NCBI GenBank assembly: GCA_963932145.1
Contig: OZ010616.1
Span: 46,383,650-46,447,649, forward strand
DNA: 64,000 nucleotides
Origin: Acanthosepion lycidas
Lineage: Eukaryota; Mollusca; Cephalopoda; Sepiida; Sepiidae
Reading direction: 5' to 3'
Shown here: positions 45,782 to 57,897 of the stretch, piece after piece
Numbering within the stretch: the stretch's first letter is position 1
Layout: each line of letters begins with the position of its first letter
The notes under the pieces: model-generated
The model's input: the letters and a program-made list of their open reading frames with translations, nothing else
Told to the model about the DNA's origin: nothing
The model's database searches: none
Made by a program: the position numbers and the translations under genes

Positions 45782-46788
45782 TAATATGAGTAAAAGTTTA
45801 TCACTTAGCTGGTTGATGTTACCTTCAGCATCCCAACTCCAGAGTTTCATAGGTGGATCTGTCTGTCCACTCTTCAGTGGGAATCAGCAATTTATTGCTT
45901 ATATTTTTATTATTTTTCCTTTTTATACATTTATCATTGGTGCAAGTTTTTTTTCCATATATTGTGTATTCCTGTGTGCATTTTTGTGCTGCAGTCATGT
46001 CCCCATCTCTTCAGATGTGTGCATGTGTAGGGTGTCATGATCATTTGTCCTTTTCATTTTTTTTTTGTTCTTTTTACTTTACATTCACTTTTTCTCAATT
46101 TCATTCTTTTCTTTCAACATTTGCCATTTGTAGCAAGTTGTTACAATCTCTAGATATATATACAGAGAGAAAAGTTTTAAGAGTGTTCTGTATTTCTGAT
46201 TTTCTAATCTGGCAACCCAACTAGTGCCACAAGTTCAGCATGCCCCTGTTTGTTTGGAAACAAACATTAATGTTCTCAATATATCTGAACAAAGAGTGAG
46301 AATATTAAAATTTGATGCATGCTGCATAATACAATGAAAGATTATTTTTTAAATATAATATTATGTTACATTGGCTTTCTAAAGGTGAGTTCACAAATAT
46401 CTAGTATACCAAATATCTGTCCATCCATCCATATATGCATATATCTATATCTATCAAAGGGTTTGGTAGGGAGCTACTCTCCTAGGAAATTATTTGCCTT
46501 TTCCATCCATGTGAAAATGATGTGAACTTATTTTAGTGTGAAAATTCTTACTTAAAGATCTCACTCTTCTCAAAATACTCTAATGATGAACTACTATGTA
46601 TGGTATATTAAAAACTGATACAGTGTTATCATTTATTCTCAAATATTTTATACAGTTTTAAATAATCAATAGATTGGATAAGCATTTATTAAGCTCATGT
46701 TAGTCTGGTATGGAATTTTTAGAGTAAAAAGATAGTATTCATTTCCCAAATGGAAAAAGTTAGGGTGAACCAACACTACTTAACAAAC
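45782..46788. other. Nothing recognised
   Basis: A plus frame continuing to 46040 from the TA array, and one at 45853-46224, have no recognisable similarity and are hydrophobic by AT bias. Confidence 0.45.
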
Positions 46789-46933
46789 TGTAATGATAAA
46801 TCATCAGTTATGTCCCCTTAAGATCTAGGAGATATAAAATGCACCCTGTTATATCAGTCAGTAGAAAAGTAGTCAGAATAAAGTGCAATAAAGCTTTGGT
46901 ATATGTTTATTCATTGGTTCTGTTTTTACTACA
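46789..46933 (+). mobile_element. Short LTR-like segment
   Basis: Begins TGTAATGA, ends TTACTACA, with GATATAAAATGC and two AATAAAG-type words. About the size of the Gypsy LTR at 62,231-62,406, which also ends ACTACA. Weak. Confidence 0.3.
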
Positions 46934-47876
46934 TCAATAATGTATTAATTTCAGAAAAATAAGAGTTATATATAGGAATGTTTAGATCATTTATTCTTTT
47001 TAGTTCTCTTATAGTATATACAGAATATTTAATAAAAGACAAACACTTTCAAACAATCTTATACATTCTTTCCCAATTATTTAACACAGCTACAAATAAT
47101 TGTTAGCTTGGATAAGTATTCACTTAGTTTATTGAGCACATGTAGGTCACTTAATGATAGTCAGATTTACTGTAGTTGCCATAATCTGTGAGAGTAACTT
47201 GCTAACCAATGCTACATTGAATTTAATAGCTTAAGTAAATAAAAATCAATAACTGAAATATAAAAACAGGTTACTAAAGTAATATTGAAAGTGATTACAA
47301 AGTTTGTATTATTTAAAAGCCTTTCAGAATGATTAAAAAGTCATTTGAACAGTTTGTAAGGATTTGGGTATTTACCTGTCTCTCTACAGTGATGTGATGT
47401 GACAGTGTTAGGTTTAATGTGGGGCACCCAAACACATACACTCAAGCCCAAAATTTCCTAACCACTGCAACCATTGTTTGTGCTGGCATCAATATGACTA
47501 ACAATCACTCCACTCTAGTGCAATTGAGGGGGGGCACTGCTGCAGGCAGCTGTTCCCCAGGTCTGGGCACCTCTCAGTTATTTTTTTCCCAGCTGCATCT
47601 TTGTCTGCAGACAAAGAAACAAATGAGTTGCACTCTACCTGATGATAGAGACACAAACTACCTGACCTGAACAGTTTGTATAATTTTTTCTCTTTGCATC
47701 ATATTCTTTCAAGATATATACAACTTACCACAGTTTCTTTTTCTTTAATATTTGTAAATATCTGCCATAATTATTTTTTTAGAAAGATGGTGAAATCTTT
47801 TCCCAATATCTTCATAATTTTGACTGGTCACCAACCAAGATTAAAGAGTTCAGTTTGCTCTGTTATATAGCTAGAG

Positions 47877-47907
<31 letters not shown>

Positions 47908-48048
47908 GTGTTAGCATTTGCCTATACATATATATTATTACTTATTTGTTATAAATTTGTTATAAAAATTTCAAATGAAAATTAAATTTCCTAAACTATT
48001 CAAATAAAAATAGATTTCTGAAAGTTCATGGTAAATAATTTTTATTTT
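46934..48048. other. Nothing recognised; (GT)n at 47878-47907
   Basis: AT-rich, with a less AT-rich piece at 47400-47650 and a short (GT)14 run. Confidence 0.5.
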
Positions 48049-48135
48049 TTCCTCCTCCTCATCATCATCAACAGCACAACCATCATCATCAACATCTACT
48101 ACTACTACTACTACTAATAATAATAATACCGCAAC
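48049..48135. repeat. Trinucleotide-rich stretch
   Basis: CTC, ATC, CTA and ATA triplets in series on the plus strand. Confidence 0.85.
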
Positions 48136-48557
48136 AACAAAAATATTACTTATCATTTTCATTGTCGTTGCCAAAATCATTGTCATTTTCACTATTATCA
48201 TTATTGGGGATTATCAATCTAGTTTTGCATACATTTATAAGCTACTTATTTTAGACAAAATCTTTTTCATGCTATATAATTCAACAGAGTTGAACCTCAA
48301 GAAAATACAGGTAAAATCTCTTTTCATTAGATCAAGAATAAAGAATTCAATCATTAATTATCTACATATAAAATATATTTATATATAATTTTATGATGCA
48401 GTCACTTTTCATCTCAATTTCATGGCTTTTTAGAATTTTACCAGTTCAATACTCAGTGGCTAAGTTCAGGATACATTATCACTCAATGACATTTTAAGTT
48501 TACTTGTATATATCAATCTATCTATCTATTATATATATATATATATATTTATATATA

Positions 48558-48659
48558 TTAGGTTGGTGCAAAAATAATGACGTAATAATGTTGTTTTTTG
48601 ACGTTAAGAAATATGTCAAAAAACGACATTATTACGTCATTATTTTTGCACCAACCAAA
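48558..48659. mobile_element. MADE1-like mariner MITE, copy C (102 bp)
   Basis: Same length class and interior as copy A. Left end TTAGGTTGGTGCAAAAATAA, right end slightly decayed (ACCAAA). Inserted in a (TA)n tract. Confidence 0.87.
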
Positions 48660-48740
48660 TATATATACTTTTGTGCCTGATGATTACATAGTGCATGAAA
48701 CTCCAAGTTGTACTGTCAGTGTGGGGTATTATGTATATTC

Positions 48741-48744
<4 letters not shown>

Positions 48745-48794
<50 letters not shown>
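48745..48794. repeat. (TA)n microsatellite
   Basis: About 25 TA units. Confidence 0.95.
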
Positions 48795-48799
<5 letters not shown>

Positions 48800-48894
48800 A
48801 GGTATGACAATAATCTACATCCAGCAGCAAGTTTTCTCATCAGGAGATTGGAGGATTTATTTGAGGAGTGTGGAACCACCTTTTAATTGCTGTT

Positions 48895-49200
48895 GTTTCC
48901 AGGTCCACCCTGACTGGGATGGTGCACCTGTTAGGGTCCCAGCTATGGGCAAATAGTGCCTAACAGGGCAGACCAAACTCTTTAGTGTTATAGAACACAA
49001 CTGGTCTAGGAGATGGAAAACACAAAAAGCCTCACTTCTATTGTCTGCTTTGTCTTTGCCATTTATTTGCACTGACTGAGTGTATCAATAGTTCCAAAAA
49101 GTGTGGATGATTCTGCACAAACATTCACCACTTTAATTAAATCACTTATGTGGGTTTTCTGGCAGTTTACCTTGATTTGTTCATTCTTATCCACACAGTT
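48895..49200 (+). mobile_element. SINE family 1, copy 3 (3' two thirds)
   Basis: Has AGCTATGGGCAAATAG, AACTGGTCTAGGAGA and the 3' body AAAAAGTGTGGATGATTCTG then TTCACCACT. The tRNA-like head is replaced by unrelated sequence. Confidence 0.65.
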
Positions 49201-52200
49201 CACTTGCAAGGTCCGTTGGTGAGAGAGTGAAGGTGATGGAGTCAGGTAAAAGATATTACTGGAAGGCTCTAGCTGGAGCTCTACTCAGTGGCAGACCGAT
49301 AGGTAATGGCCATTCTTTCACAAACCCATGAATAATTGTGATGTCTGTGTCTCCATCGGTGACAAAGCAGCCCTATTTAGGATCTGCACTGCTTTCCCTA
49401 TTAAGGGGAGGGGGTGATAAAAGGAGCCCTAAACATTGCTTGCTCACACAGAGACTTGGCAGCCCGCCGCAGCTGTCTGGTTATCCAATAATGCAGTTGA
49501 AACAGCAAGAAAGTTCAAAAGAAATATAAAAAGAATTTTCATTTTGGATTCTGTAATGTTTGCACTCTCCAGGACAATGATTCTGCACCAGAGTATAAAA
49601 CATCTCAAGTGTCTCTCGAGTTGAAGAAGTATAACATCGACATAGCGGCCATTAGTGAAACATGTCTGGCTGGCAATTCTCAGCTTGGAAAAGAAAAAGG
49701 TGGATACATGTTTTTATGGGCTGGCAAGACTGAGAAAGAGCCATGCCAGTCTGGTGTTGGCTTTGTCATAATGTCAGACCTTGCTAGTTCACTGCCTTCC
49801 TTACCTAAAGGTGTATCAGATCATATAATGGCATTAACCTTCAATCTGGAGTGCAACACCCATGTGATGATGGTTAGCTGCTATGCCCCAACCTTAGGCA
49901 GTTCAGAGCAAGAAAAAGATGATTTTTAAAATCTCCTTTGGGATGTCATCTGCAAAGTCCAACATAAGGATAAATTAATCCTTATGGGTGATTTCAATGC
50001 TTGTGCTGGCAATGATTATCATTCTTGGAAGGGCATTTTAGGTCACCATGGTATTGGTCATGTGAATTCAAATGAATTACGCCTTTTGACTATTTGCAAG
50101 GAATTTGACCTTAGTATTACTTATACCTTCTACCAGCAACCCAACTGTTGTAAGACCACGTGGATGCATCCTCGTTCAAAAGACTGGCATCTGATTGACT
50201 ACATCATCACCAAAAGACGGGACATAAAAGATTTTAAGATAATGCATTCATTCCACACAACATGCTATCTGTCAGATCACACTCTACTTCAGAGCAAAGC
50301 TACACTGCATCTGCAAAAGTGAAGGATTATAAAATCTACAGTGCCCAAGTGCATTAACATACTACCTCTTAAATTGACTGAAATGAAAATTGTGTTCTCT
50401 GACAAAACTTGATGCTTCACTTCTGTAAACATTACCAATGATATCAAATCATCTTGGAAGGCTCTGCGGAATGCAAAACATTCTGCATCCTTGGAGGTTC
50501 TCGGCCTACCACATTGTAAACATCAAGACTGGTTTGATGACAATAATACAGAGGTTCAGCAGCTTATAGATCAAATGCACTTTTCTCATAAAGCACGGAT
50601 TGAGGATAAGAACTCGTCTGATAAGAAGATCGCTTACAAGAAGTGCAAAAGCCAATCTCAACAAGCTCTCAGAAACATGAAAGAGCGTTTATGGTCTGAA
50701 AAGGCCACTGAACTCCAAGAACCTTCAGTTAGAAAGGTTCTAAAGGCTTTCTATGCTGGCCTCAAGAGCATTTTTGGTCCTCAGAAAAGTAGTATTGCTC
50801 CACTCTCCACAGCATATGGTGAAATTCTCTTGATGGATCACTGGAAAGAGCATTTACTGATGGTTACTGATGTGGAAGCAATCACATCAATTGAGCAAAA
50901 TCCAGAAATTCTGGAGTTGTCTTTTGAACCTACCTTTCAAGAGGTAAGTGACTCCATCAAGCAAATCTCATCTGGAAAATCACCTACTCCTAAGGATTCT
51001 ATTCCACCTGTAGTGTATAAGCATGGTGGCCAAAAGTTGGTAGAAAAGTTACATCTCCTTTTCGTGGAGATATGTAAGGTAGGCTGTGTCCCACAGGATT
51101 ATAAACACGCCTCTATCAAACACCTCTACAAAAACAAGGGTTCCAGGTCTGTCTGTGATAATCATCAGGGGATATCACTACTTTCAATTGAAGGCAAAAT
51201 CCTAGCTAGACTGATTCTAAACAGAATCATTATACACCTTGTTGACAACATTTATCCTGAATTGCAGTGTGGTTTTCAGTCAGGTTGTGGCACCATTGAC
51301 CTGATATTTTCTCTTTGTCAAGTTGCAGAGAAGGTTCATGAGAAAAACCAGGAGTTGCACATGGTGTTTGTGGACTTGACAAAGGCCTTTGACACTGTGA
51401 ATCAAGAGGCTCTTGAGGAAACTTGCCATCCAAAAAAAACATGTTAAAGGTCATCATCTCCTTTCATGAAGGAATGAAAGCTAATATTGTGTCTGATGGC
51501 ATGATGTCAGAATCCTTTGATGTCACAAACGGCACAAAGCAAGGGTGTGTCATGGCCCCTGTCCTTTTTGTCCTTTTCTTCTCGGTGATGCTGAAATATT
51601 CATTCGCAGACACAGAGAGCGGCATCAAGTTTCAGTTTTGAACAACTGATGGTCTCTTCAATCATCAGCGCTTCAAAGCCAAGACCCACCTTCGTACACA
51701 AATTATTCGTGATTTGTTGTTTGCTGATGATGCTGCTCTTGTTGTGACATCCTTTAAGGAGGCCCAACATCTAATAGATCATCTCTCTGCTGCATGTAAA
51801 GCCTTTGGTCTTACACTTAGCATAAAGAAAACTGAAGTAGTGCACTAACCTTGTCTTACTTCAAAACAAAAACCACAAGTCTACAAATTTCCAGAGAGCC
51901 CATTGAAAGTAGAAGATAAAGCCCTGAACTATGTAAAGTCTTTCACCTATCTTGGTAGCAAAGTCAATTACAGTGGAACTTTAGCTGATGAAATCATGCA
52001 ATGGATTGCTAAGACTACCGGTGCTTTTGGCAAACTTTGCCATTGCTTGTGGAATAGGCAGGCTGGATACAAAAATTTGGGTTTACAGAGCTGTTGTACT
52101 TGCCATCCTTTTGTACGGCTCAGTCAGAATCCATACAGGTAGCATATATGCCAGTTAGATGTTTTCCATAAAAGCTGTCTGCATGCCAACTGTGGAGTTA

Positions 52201-52746
52201 ACCTTCAAGATAGGATATCTAACATAGACCTGTTTAACAGGTGTAATATTGGATGAATCAAAACTTTTCTCTTACAGTCTCAGTTACAGTGGACTGGTCA
52301 TGTCTTGAGAATGTCTGATGACAGGATACCCAAGATCCTAATGTACAACCAGTTAGATCAGGGCTACAGGAATGTAGGATGCCCATGGCTAAGATACAAA
52401 GACAATCTGAAGAGCAACTTGTCAGCTGTCAATATACCTCATAACACCCTTGAGCACTTAGCCTTGGAGTGGGTAGAATAGAGATCAACATGTTTTAGTG
52501 GACTCAGCAGTTTTCAAAGAGAGTGTCTGAATTGTCTTCAAGAAACGAGAGCAAGATCTAAAAGGTCAGCCAATCTAACAGTGATCTCACCCACAATCCT
52601 TACTATTGCTCCATATGTGGCCTTCTTTGTAAATCACTAGCAGGTCTTAAGTGCCACTTAAGATTATCACACAAAACTTCATAACTGAATCAATTAAGTT
52701 GTCAGATCCTCATATGGCAAAACCAATGGGAGAGTCCATTATTCTC

Positions 52747-52750
<4 letters not shown>
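49201..52750 (+). pseudogene. RTE-like non-LTR retrotransposon (LINE), near full length, inactive
   Basis: Domains in order on the plus strand: apurinic-type endonuclease from about 49,555 (NVCTLQDN, then YNIDIAAISET, LMGDFNACAGND near 49,985 and the terminal LSDHTLLQSK near 50,275); a linker with HQDWFDDNN; reverse transcriptase (SSGKSPTPKDSIPP near 50,975, NHQGISLLSIEGKILARL near 51,165, CGFQSGCGTIDLIFSLCQ, VFVDLTKAFDTVN near 51,370, GTKQGCVMAPVLF near 51,530, [10 protein letters not shown] near 51,720); and a C-terminal C2H2 finger YCSICGLLCKSLAGLKCHL near 52,605. The endonuclease is broken by a stop at 49,927, the RT by a frameshift near 51,420, and further stops follow, so it is dead. 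The 5' non-coding part probably begins near 49,200. The tail CTCATAT-GGGAGAGTCCATT-(TA)n is shared with SINE family 1. Confidence 0.85.

Positions 52751-52801
<51 letters not shown>
52751..52801. repeat. (TA)n tail of the LINE
   Basis: About 25 TA units directly after the LINE 3' end. Confidence 0.95.
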
Positions 52802-52804
<3 letters not shown>

Positions 52805-53655
52805 TGTGTGTATGTGTGTTGGTTGGTGTTTGGATAGATATTATATGTAAATATAAAATATATAAATTATACACAAAATATTAACTCTGATATTACTAAA
52901 TTATCTATATGCTTGAATGTTAATGCATAAAATTATGTACCCATCTGCATATATGTGTGTTATAAAGTAATTTGTTATATAAGCAGACACAAGAGTGAAA
53001 GAAAGAGACAAAAAATATTTATGAACATATACATGCATATAGCTAGTTGGTTGGTCCCATAACTCACAGAATACTCAAGGGTCATTGTGCTCATTCAATC
53101 TTAGAGGGCAAACAAGGGTTATATGACAGGTATTTCTGTGTTGTCTGGTACCAAAAGCAGAAAATAATCACTGCCAGACATTATGTCATGTCAGTGTTGA
53201 TCCCTTGTCACAATATCTGACAACAAACAGATCCAAGGTAGAGCAGCATCCATTTTTTTCAACTGCATCATAGGAAAAAACAAACAGTCAGAATGGTAAT
53301 TTGAATTCGTTTGGTTAATAACACAAACAAGTGTTGTACCAGCTGGCATTACATGTATTTACACATACATTGGGACATATATTTAATATCTAATATGTTA
53401 AACCCTTCAATAGATTAACAATTTACTTTGAAAAACTCTTACTCCTACCCCTATTCAAAACTGAAATACTTGGCTACACACCTAATTCAAATAAATATCA
53501 AACTTCTGATTATATATAAAAAACATTTTAAGGAAGAACAAACTCACATAAGTTTACATCATAAAATAATGTCTTTTAAATAAAATATGATTTCTAAAAA
53601 TAGATACAATTTTAAAATCAAGTCTCCTGAAAAGTGAATAAATATATTATATATC
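52802..53655. other. Nothing recognised
   Basis: AT-rich; no gene or repeat family recognised. Confidence 0.5.
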
Positions 53656-53702
53656 TTTATCTATCTATCTATCTATCTCATATCTATCTATCTATCTATC
53701 TA

Positions 53703-53747
<45 letters not shown>
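53656..53747. repeat. (TATC)n(TA)n microsatellite
   Basis: TATC units to about 53,705, then TA units up to the Gypsy LTR boundary. Confidence 0.95.
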
Positions 53748-53755
<8 letters not shown>

Positions 53756-53964
53756 GGATTACGAGATGAATTCGGTCTCCAAGGAATGACAAACGCAATA
53801 ATTAAATATAAGAAATAAAATGTATTTACACAATCATACAAAGAGTAATACTGTTAGTAAGTCCAGGAACATGGTTAGTAGCAAATACAGATAGATATAT
53901 ACAGTCTCGAAGCAGGTACACTTGGTAGAGTCCACTTTTATGAAAAAGGGGTGTATTCCACACA
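53748..53964 (-). mobile_element. 3' LTR of Gypsy-type element 1 (shortened)
   Basis: Shares with 56,564-56,924 the outer part TGTTGTGGATT-CGAGATGAAT through CAGTCTCGAAG, then jumps to the GGTACACTTGGTAGAGTCCA end, so about 145 bp are missing. A purine-rich AAAAAGGGATCTAAGGAGGG on the minus strand (about 53,985-53,965) is the polypurine tract next to it. Confidence 0.85.
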
Positions 53965-56563
53965 CCCCTCCTTAGATCCCTTTTTGGGGGGAGTTAATAT
54001 TTTTGTCTCTTGTGGTAGATGATCAGCAGTTCGACGAATTTTCTTTTCTCATTACTGTATTTTCCTGCAGTCTTTGTATGTCAAACGCTTCAAAGATTGT
54101 ATCCATAGCATCGTCATTATCTGCCGTTGACGAGCTTGGCTCCTCCATTCGTCTTTTCTGTAGCTGGTTGATATGTCTTCTGTGTGAAAACTTTTCGCCT
54201 TTTATGGTGTACATTAGATTCCCTATTCTATTGATTACTGTGCCAGGCTCCCAGTAAGCCATATTGTTTCTAAAATTTTTTAAATAAACCCGTTCTCCAG
54301 ATTTGAATGATCTCTTTGGCACCATCAGTGTATATTTATTTTTGTTCTTGTTTGGCAATAATTTGTCAAACACCGACCTTATTTTCCGTGCAAACATCAA
54401 TTCTGCTGGAGAAAAACCCGATGTCGTGTTTACGTTGGGTGTTATCCTGTACACTTGTAGAAATTGCTGTATAGCTTTTGTCATCAGTACGTCCTCAGCT
54501 TTTTTTAGTGCACTTTTCAATGTGTCGACAAATCTCTCAGCTTGTCCGTTTGACCTCGGGTGGTATGGTGCTATCTTAATATGTTTACTTGGTACGTCTC
54601 GTAAAATTCTTTATCTATTTTTCTATAGTAGTAAACGGTACATTTCGCTTCTTTCAAAAAATTGGTTGGATGTTTTCTTTTAATTCTATTTTGGCCTTAA
54701 ATTTGTTGCATCGTCCCAATCCACTTGAAAATACCTCAGGAAAATTATTATATAATTCCTCCTTCAGTTTTATAGTATCTGATGGTTCAACCTTTAACTT
54801 TTTGCAAAACGAGTTGATAGGTAGGTCCCAAACGTTGAATTTCTGCATCCAGTCGATACCTACTAGATATTCAGTATCTTTCATGACGTATATCTTAAGT
54901 TTTTTTGTTTTGCTGTGAAATTTAACATTCACGATTATTTCTCCCTCCAGTTTTATTCATTTGCCTGTAACCGACTTGCAATTTTTTGAGTGTGTAACAT
55001 GGTAGGTCTGTTGAGTTTTTTCCATGTCTGTAAGTTGATTATCGTGAGGTCGGAACCCGAATCCAGTTGTAATTTAATCTTTTTATTTAAAATTTCCAGT
55101 TCCACATATTTCCTTACATTGGTGTTATCATCGTTATTCATCCTTGTAGCTCTTATTCTATTAGTATCTTTTTTATTTCTACATTGGGATGCCTTGTGGC
55201 CTTTTTATCCACATTCATGACAGTTTTTATATCTGAAGCGGCAATCCTTGTTCCAATGTAATCCTCCACATCGATAACATGCTGATTATATTTGTTTCGA
55301 TATTCATCATAATTTGTCCTGTATGTTGTACTTTTTCTCTTATCATAAAATTTTATTTTTCTTTCCGGTGAAGAACGTAGACTTTTGTTTAACTTACGTA
55401 TATGAGAAACAGCTGAATCTTCAATGTCCTTTGTGTCTTTCTTTATGCTTAAACATCTCTGGCAATCTTCCGATAATTGCTGTAATGTTAGACCCAGTTC
55501 ATTTTGTAATTTTGCAAGCATTCTTCTACACATTTTTCTATCTTTTATAGAAACTAGCCCTTGAACAAAGATGAGACATTTAAAATTTTCCAGGGTTAAT
55601 TCCGCTAGTTTGAAGTCGTTACAATGTTTATTTACGATTGCGGCAAACGTAGAATAATCCTCATTATCGCCCTTTACCAGGTTAAGGCATTTCCACCTCC
55701 TATGGAAGAGTGATGTTTTGGGGCTGAAGAGTTCTTTAAGACATGTCACTGCTTCGTCAAATTTTAATTCGTTCGTCTTTTTTGGCAAGATATAATCCAC
55801 AAACTTTGTATATTCTTCAGTTCCTAATTTTCTAAGCAATAGACGTAGCTTTTTTGCTTCTGTCCAATTTTGACAGTCTATGTTAAAGATGTCTTCATGT
55901 CTTCTGAAGTAATCTCCAAAATTTTTGTCCTCATCTAGAGAATATTTGAAAATCTCTATGGCATTCCACACTGCGTCTTGCGAAAATGTTGCTTCTTTTT
56001 CAATATCTATCCGCTTGTTGCCTGCTACTTTCAATATTAGTTCCTGGAGCTCTGTTTGTCTATCTTGATTTTCCTTTTGCATTTGTAATATTTGCTTTTG
56101 CCATTTTTCTTGTAGCTGTAACTGTTGATCATTTTGGTATTTTTGCATTTGTAATTGTTGCTCATTTTGGTGTTTTATCAGTTCTACCAACATATTTTTA
56201 AAATCTTCCATGATAACTCAATTTTATGTATTTTTACTCCGCAAAATTGTTTGTCGCTAATTTGTTGTGGATGACGAGGGAAGGATTTTTCTATTTCTTT
56301 TTTTTTTTTTCGTGTGAGTTCGAATCACTCGAAGCCAATTTGCTTGTTGGACAAGAAGGGAAGATTTTTCTTTTGTTGATTTTTTCTTTTCCACTTGGGT
56401 TCGAATCTTCGTCGCCAATTTGTTTGTTGGATGACGAGGGAAGATTTTTCTTTTGTTGTTTTTCGCGTGTGTTCGAATCTTTGTCGCCAAGTTGTTGTGG
56501 TTAGGCATACAAAAAGTTTTTCTTTCCCCATGTGAGTTTTGAATCCTCGTTCACCAAGTTGTT
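53965..56563 (-). pseudogene. Gypsy-type element 1 interior, deletion derivative
   Basis: Minus strand. Gag frame 56,211-55,153 (352 codons): Gln-rich start, FGDYFRRHEDIF, then KCLIFVQGL. A frame change before the zinc knuckles leaves CYRCGGLHWNKDC near 55,275 in another frame, and the second knuckle (CHECG-KGHKASQC) has a stop. Protease at about 55,141-54,953 with the active-site DSGSDLTI, continuing in the frame at 54,932-54,654 (YLVGIDWMQKF). Then the reverse transcriptase start breaks near 54,615 and the sequence jumps, near 54,595, to the integrase end (SKHIKIAPYHPRSNGQAERF, frame to 54,023). Most of the RT, RNase H and integrase core is deleted, so it cannot act alone. Confidence 0.83.
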
Positions 56564-56575
56564 GTGGATTCCGAG
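56290..56575 (-). repeat. Tandemly repeated primer-binding/leader region of Gypsy element 1
   Basis: Four diverged copies of a ~75-bp unit, each containing on the minus strand TTGGCGAC-AAGATTCGAAC (or a decayed form) and a T-rich stretch. This word has the shape of a tRNA primer-binding site (complement of acceptor stem plus CCA). The one next to the LTR is decayed (TTGGTGAACGAGGATTCAAA). Confidence 0.7.
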
Positions 56576-56924
56576 ATGAATTCGGTCTCCAAAGAATGAC
56601 AAACGCAATAATTAAATATAAGAAATAAAATGTATTTACACAATCATACAAAGAGTAATACTGTTAGTAAGTCCAGGAACATGGTTAGTAGCAAATACAG
56701 ATAGATATATACAGTCTCGAAGTAGGACTTCCTTAGAGTCTACGTGCTTGTAACTGACTTCTACAAGAGGTTACCGCACACTATCTCCGTTCATATATTC
56801 TCTCACTAACCGACTACCGACTACTGACGACTCTCACTGATTGTAACTCTGGGTATTTAATGGCAGCAGTCCAGGTACACTTGGTAGAGTCCACTTATAT
56901 GAAAAAGGGGTGGATCCCATAACA
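56564..56924 (-). mobile_element. 5' LTR of Gypsy-type element 1 (361 bp)
   Basis: Starts (minus) TGTTATGGGATCCACCCC and ends ATCTCGGAATCCACAACA. Contains a CCGACTACCGAC stretch and a TATTTAATGG word near 56,855. Longer than the 3' copy by about 145 bp. Confidence 0.85.
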
Positions 56925-57121
56925 TATATATATATACACACATGAAGAAATATAGTTTTAAGGTGTGCTATATTTATGGGATAAAGTGCTCAATATCAGA
57001 AATAGTGCGTATGTAAATATATATATAAAAGTGAACATTGAAGTCAACACTCAGAGACGACAGGCTGTTTCATGCTAGACACAATCATCAGGCTGCCTGT
57101 TCACTGTTATATATATATAGG
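56925..57121. other. Intergenic
   Basis: Short TA and CA runs; nothing recognised. Confidence 0.5.
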
Positions 57122-57545
57122 AGGCACGGTGGAGTAATGGATATCGGCTTGGATTGAGGAATTGGAGAGCCGAGTTTGAATTCCAGTCGAATCCATTACA
57201 TTCACTTACGTGCTAATACCCTTGGGAAAGGTATGAATCCTCTTCTTCTCCCTCCAGCTATGGGTAAAATAGCAGGACAGACTGGGTTCTATAACCTTGG
57301 ATGGCAACTGGCCTAGGAGAAGGACAACTCTGAATTCAAAACCTGCGGAGGTTCGTTTGGGAACCTTGTGGCATTCGGTGCACCAGGTCTCTGTATTCAT
57401 CCCTCCAAAAAAGTGTGGATGGTCCTGCACGAGGCCTTCACCACTATAATCAAATCTCATGTGCCGGTGTCGGGCTGTCGGTTTCCTGGAAACTGATCTG
57501 CTTGACCCTCATACGTCGAATCTCGACGGGAGAGTCGATCATCAT

Positions 57546-57550
<5 letters not shown>
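57122..57550 (+). mobile_element. SINE family 1, copy 4 (fullest copy, ~430 bp)
   Basis: tRNA-like head AGGCACGGTGGAGTAATGGA, B-box-like GAATTCCAGTCGAATCC, body with AGCTATGGGTAAAATAGCAG, GGATGGCAACTGGCCTAGGA and GTGTGGATGGTCCTGCACG, then 3' end CCCTCATACG and GGGAGAGTCGATCATCATCA followed by (TA)n. The 3' end matches the LINE tail at 52,700-52,750. Confidence 0.85.

Positions 57551-57588
<38 letters not shown>
57551..57588. repeat. (TA)n tail of SINE copy 4
   Basis: About 19 TA units. Confidence 0.95.
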
Positions 57589-57591
<3 letters not shown>

Positions 57592-57860
57592 GTATATTTG
57601 GGCAGCAATTTTTCTTTTAAACATATTTTGTTGAATATGACAGACAAGGAAAATTTGGTTAATTTTTTTATTTAGTTTTTTCAACATTCTTATATTTTTT
57701 CATTTGGTGAGAGTAAGGGAGTGCAAAAATTGTCTGTATTGTCCATTTCCCCAAGTCCTTTTGGCCACTTCTTTAGCCATTTTCAAAGGGGCTTGTTTTT
57801 ATGTGTCGTTAGTTTTTTCAAAGTTTGACTGTTTAATACATATTTTTTATGTTGTTCGAA

Positions 57861-57897
<37 letters not shown>

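Noticed and set aside
45853-46224. 123-codon plus-strand hydrophobic frame
   Set aside because: Phe/Leu/Ser-rich composition expected from T-rich DNA; no domain recognised.
47400-47650. Less AT-rich stretch as a possible exon
   Set aside because: The 83-codon frame has no recognised similarity and no convincing splice partners.
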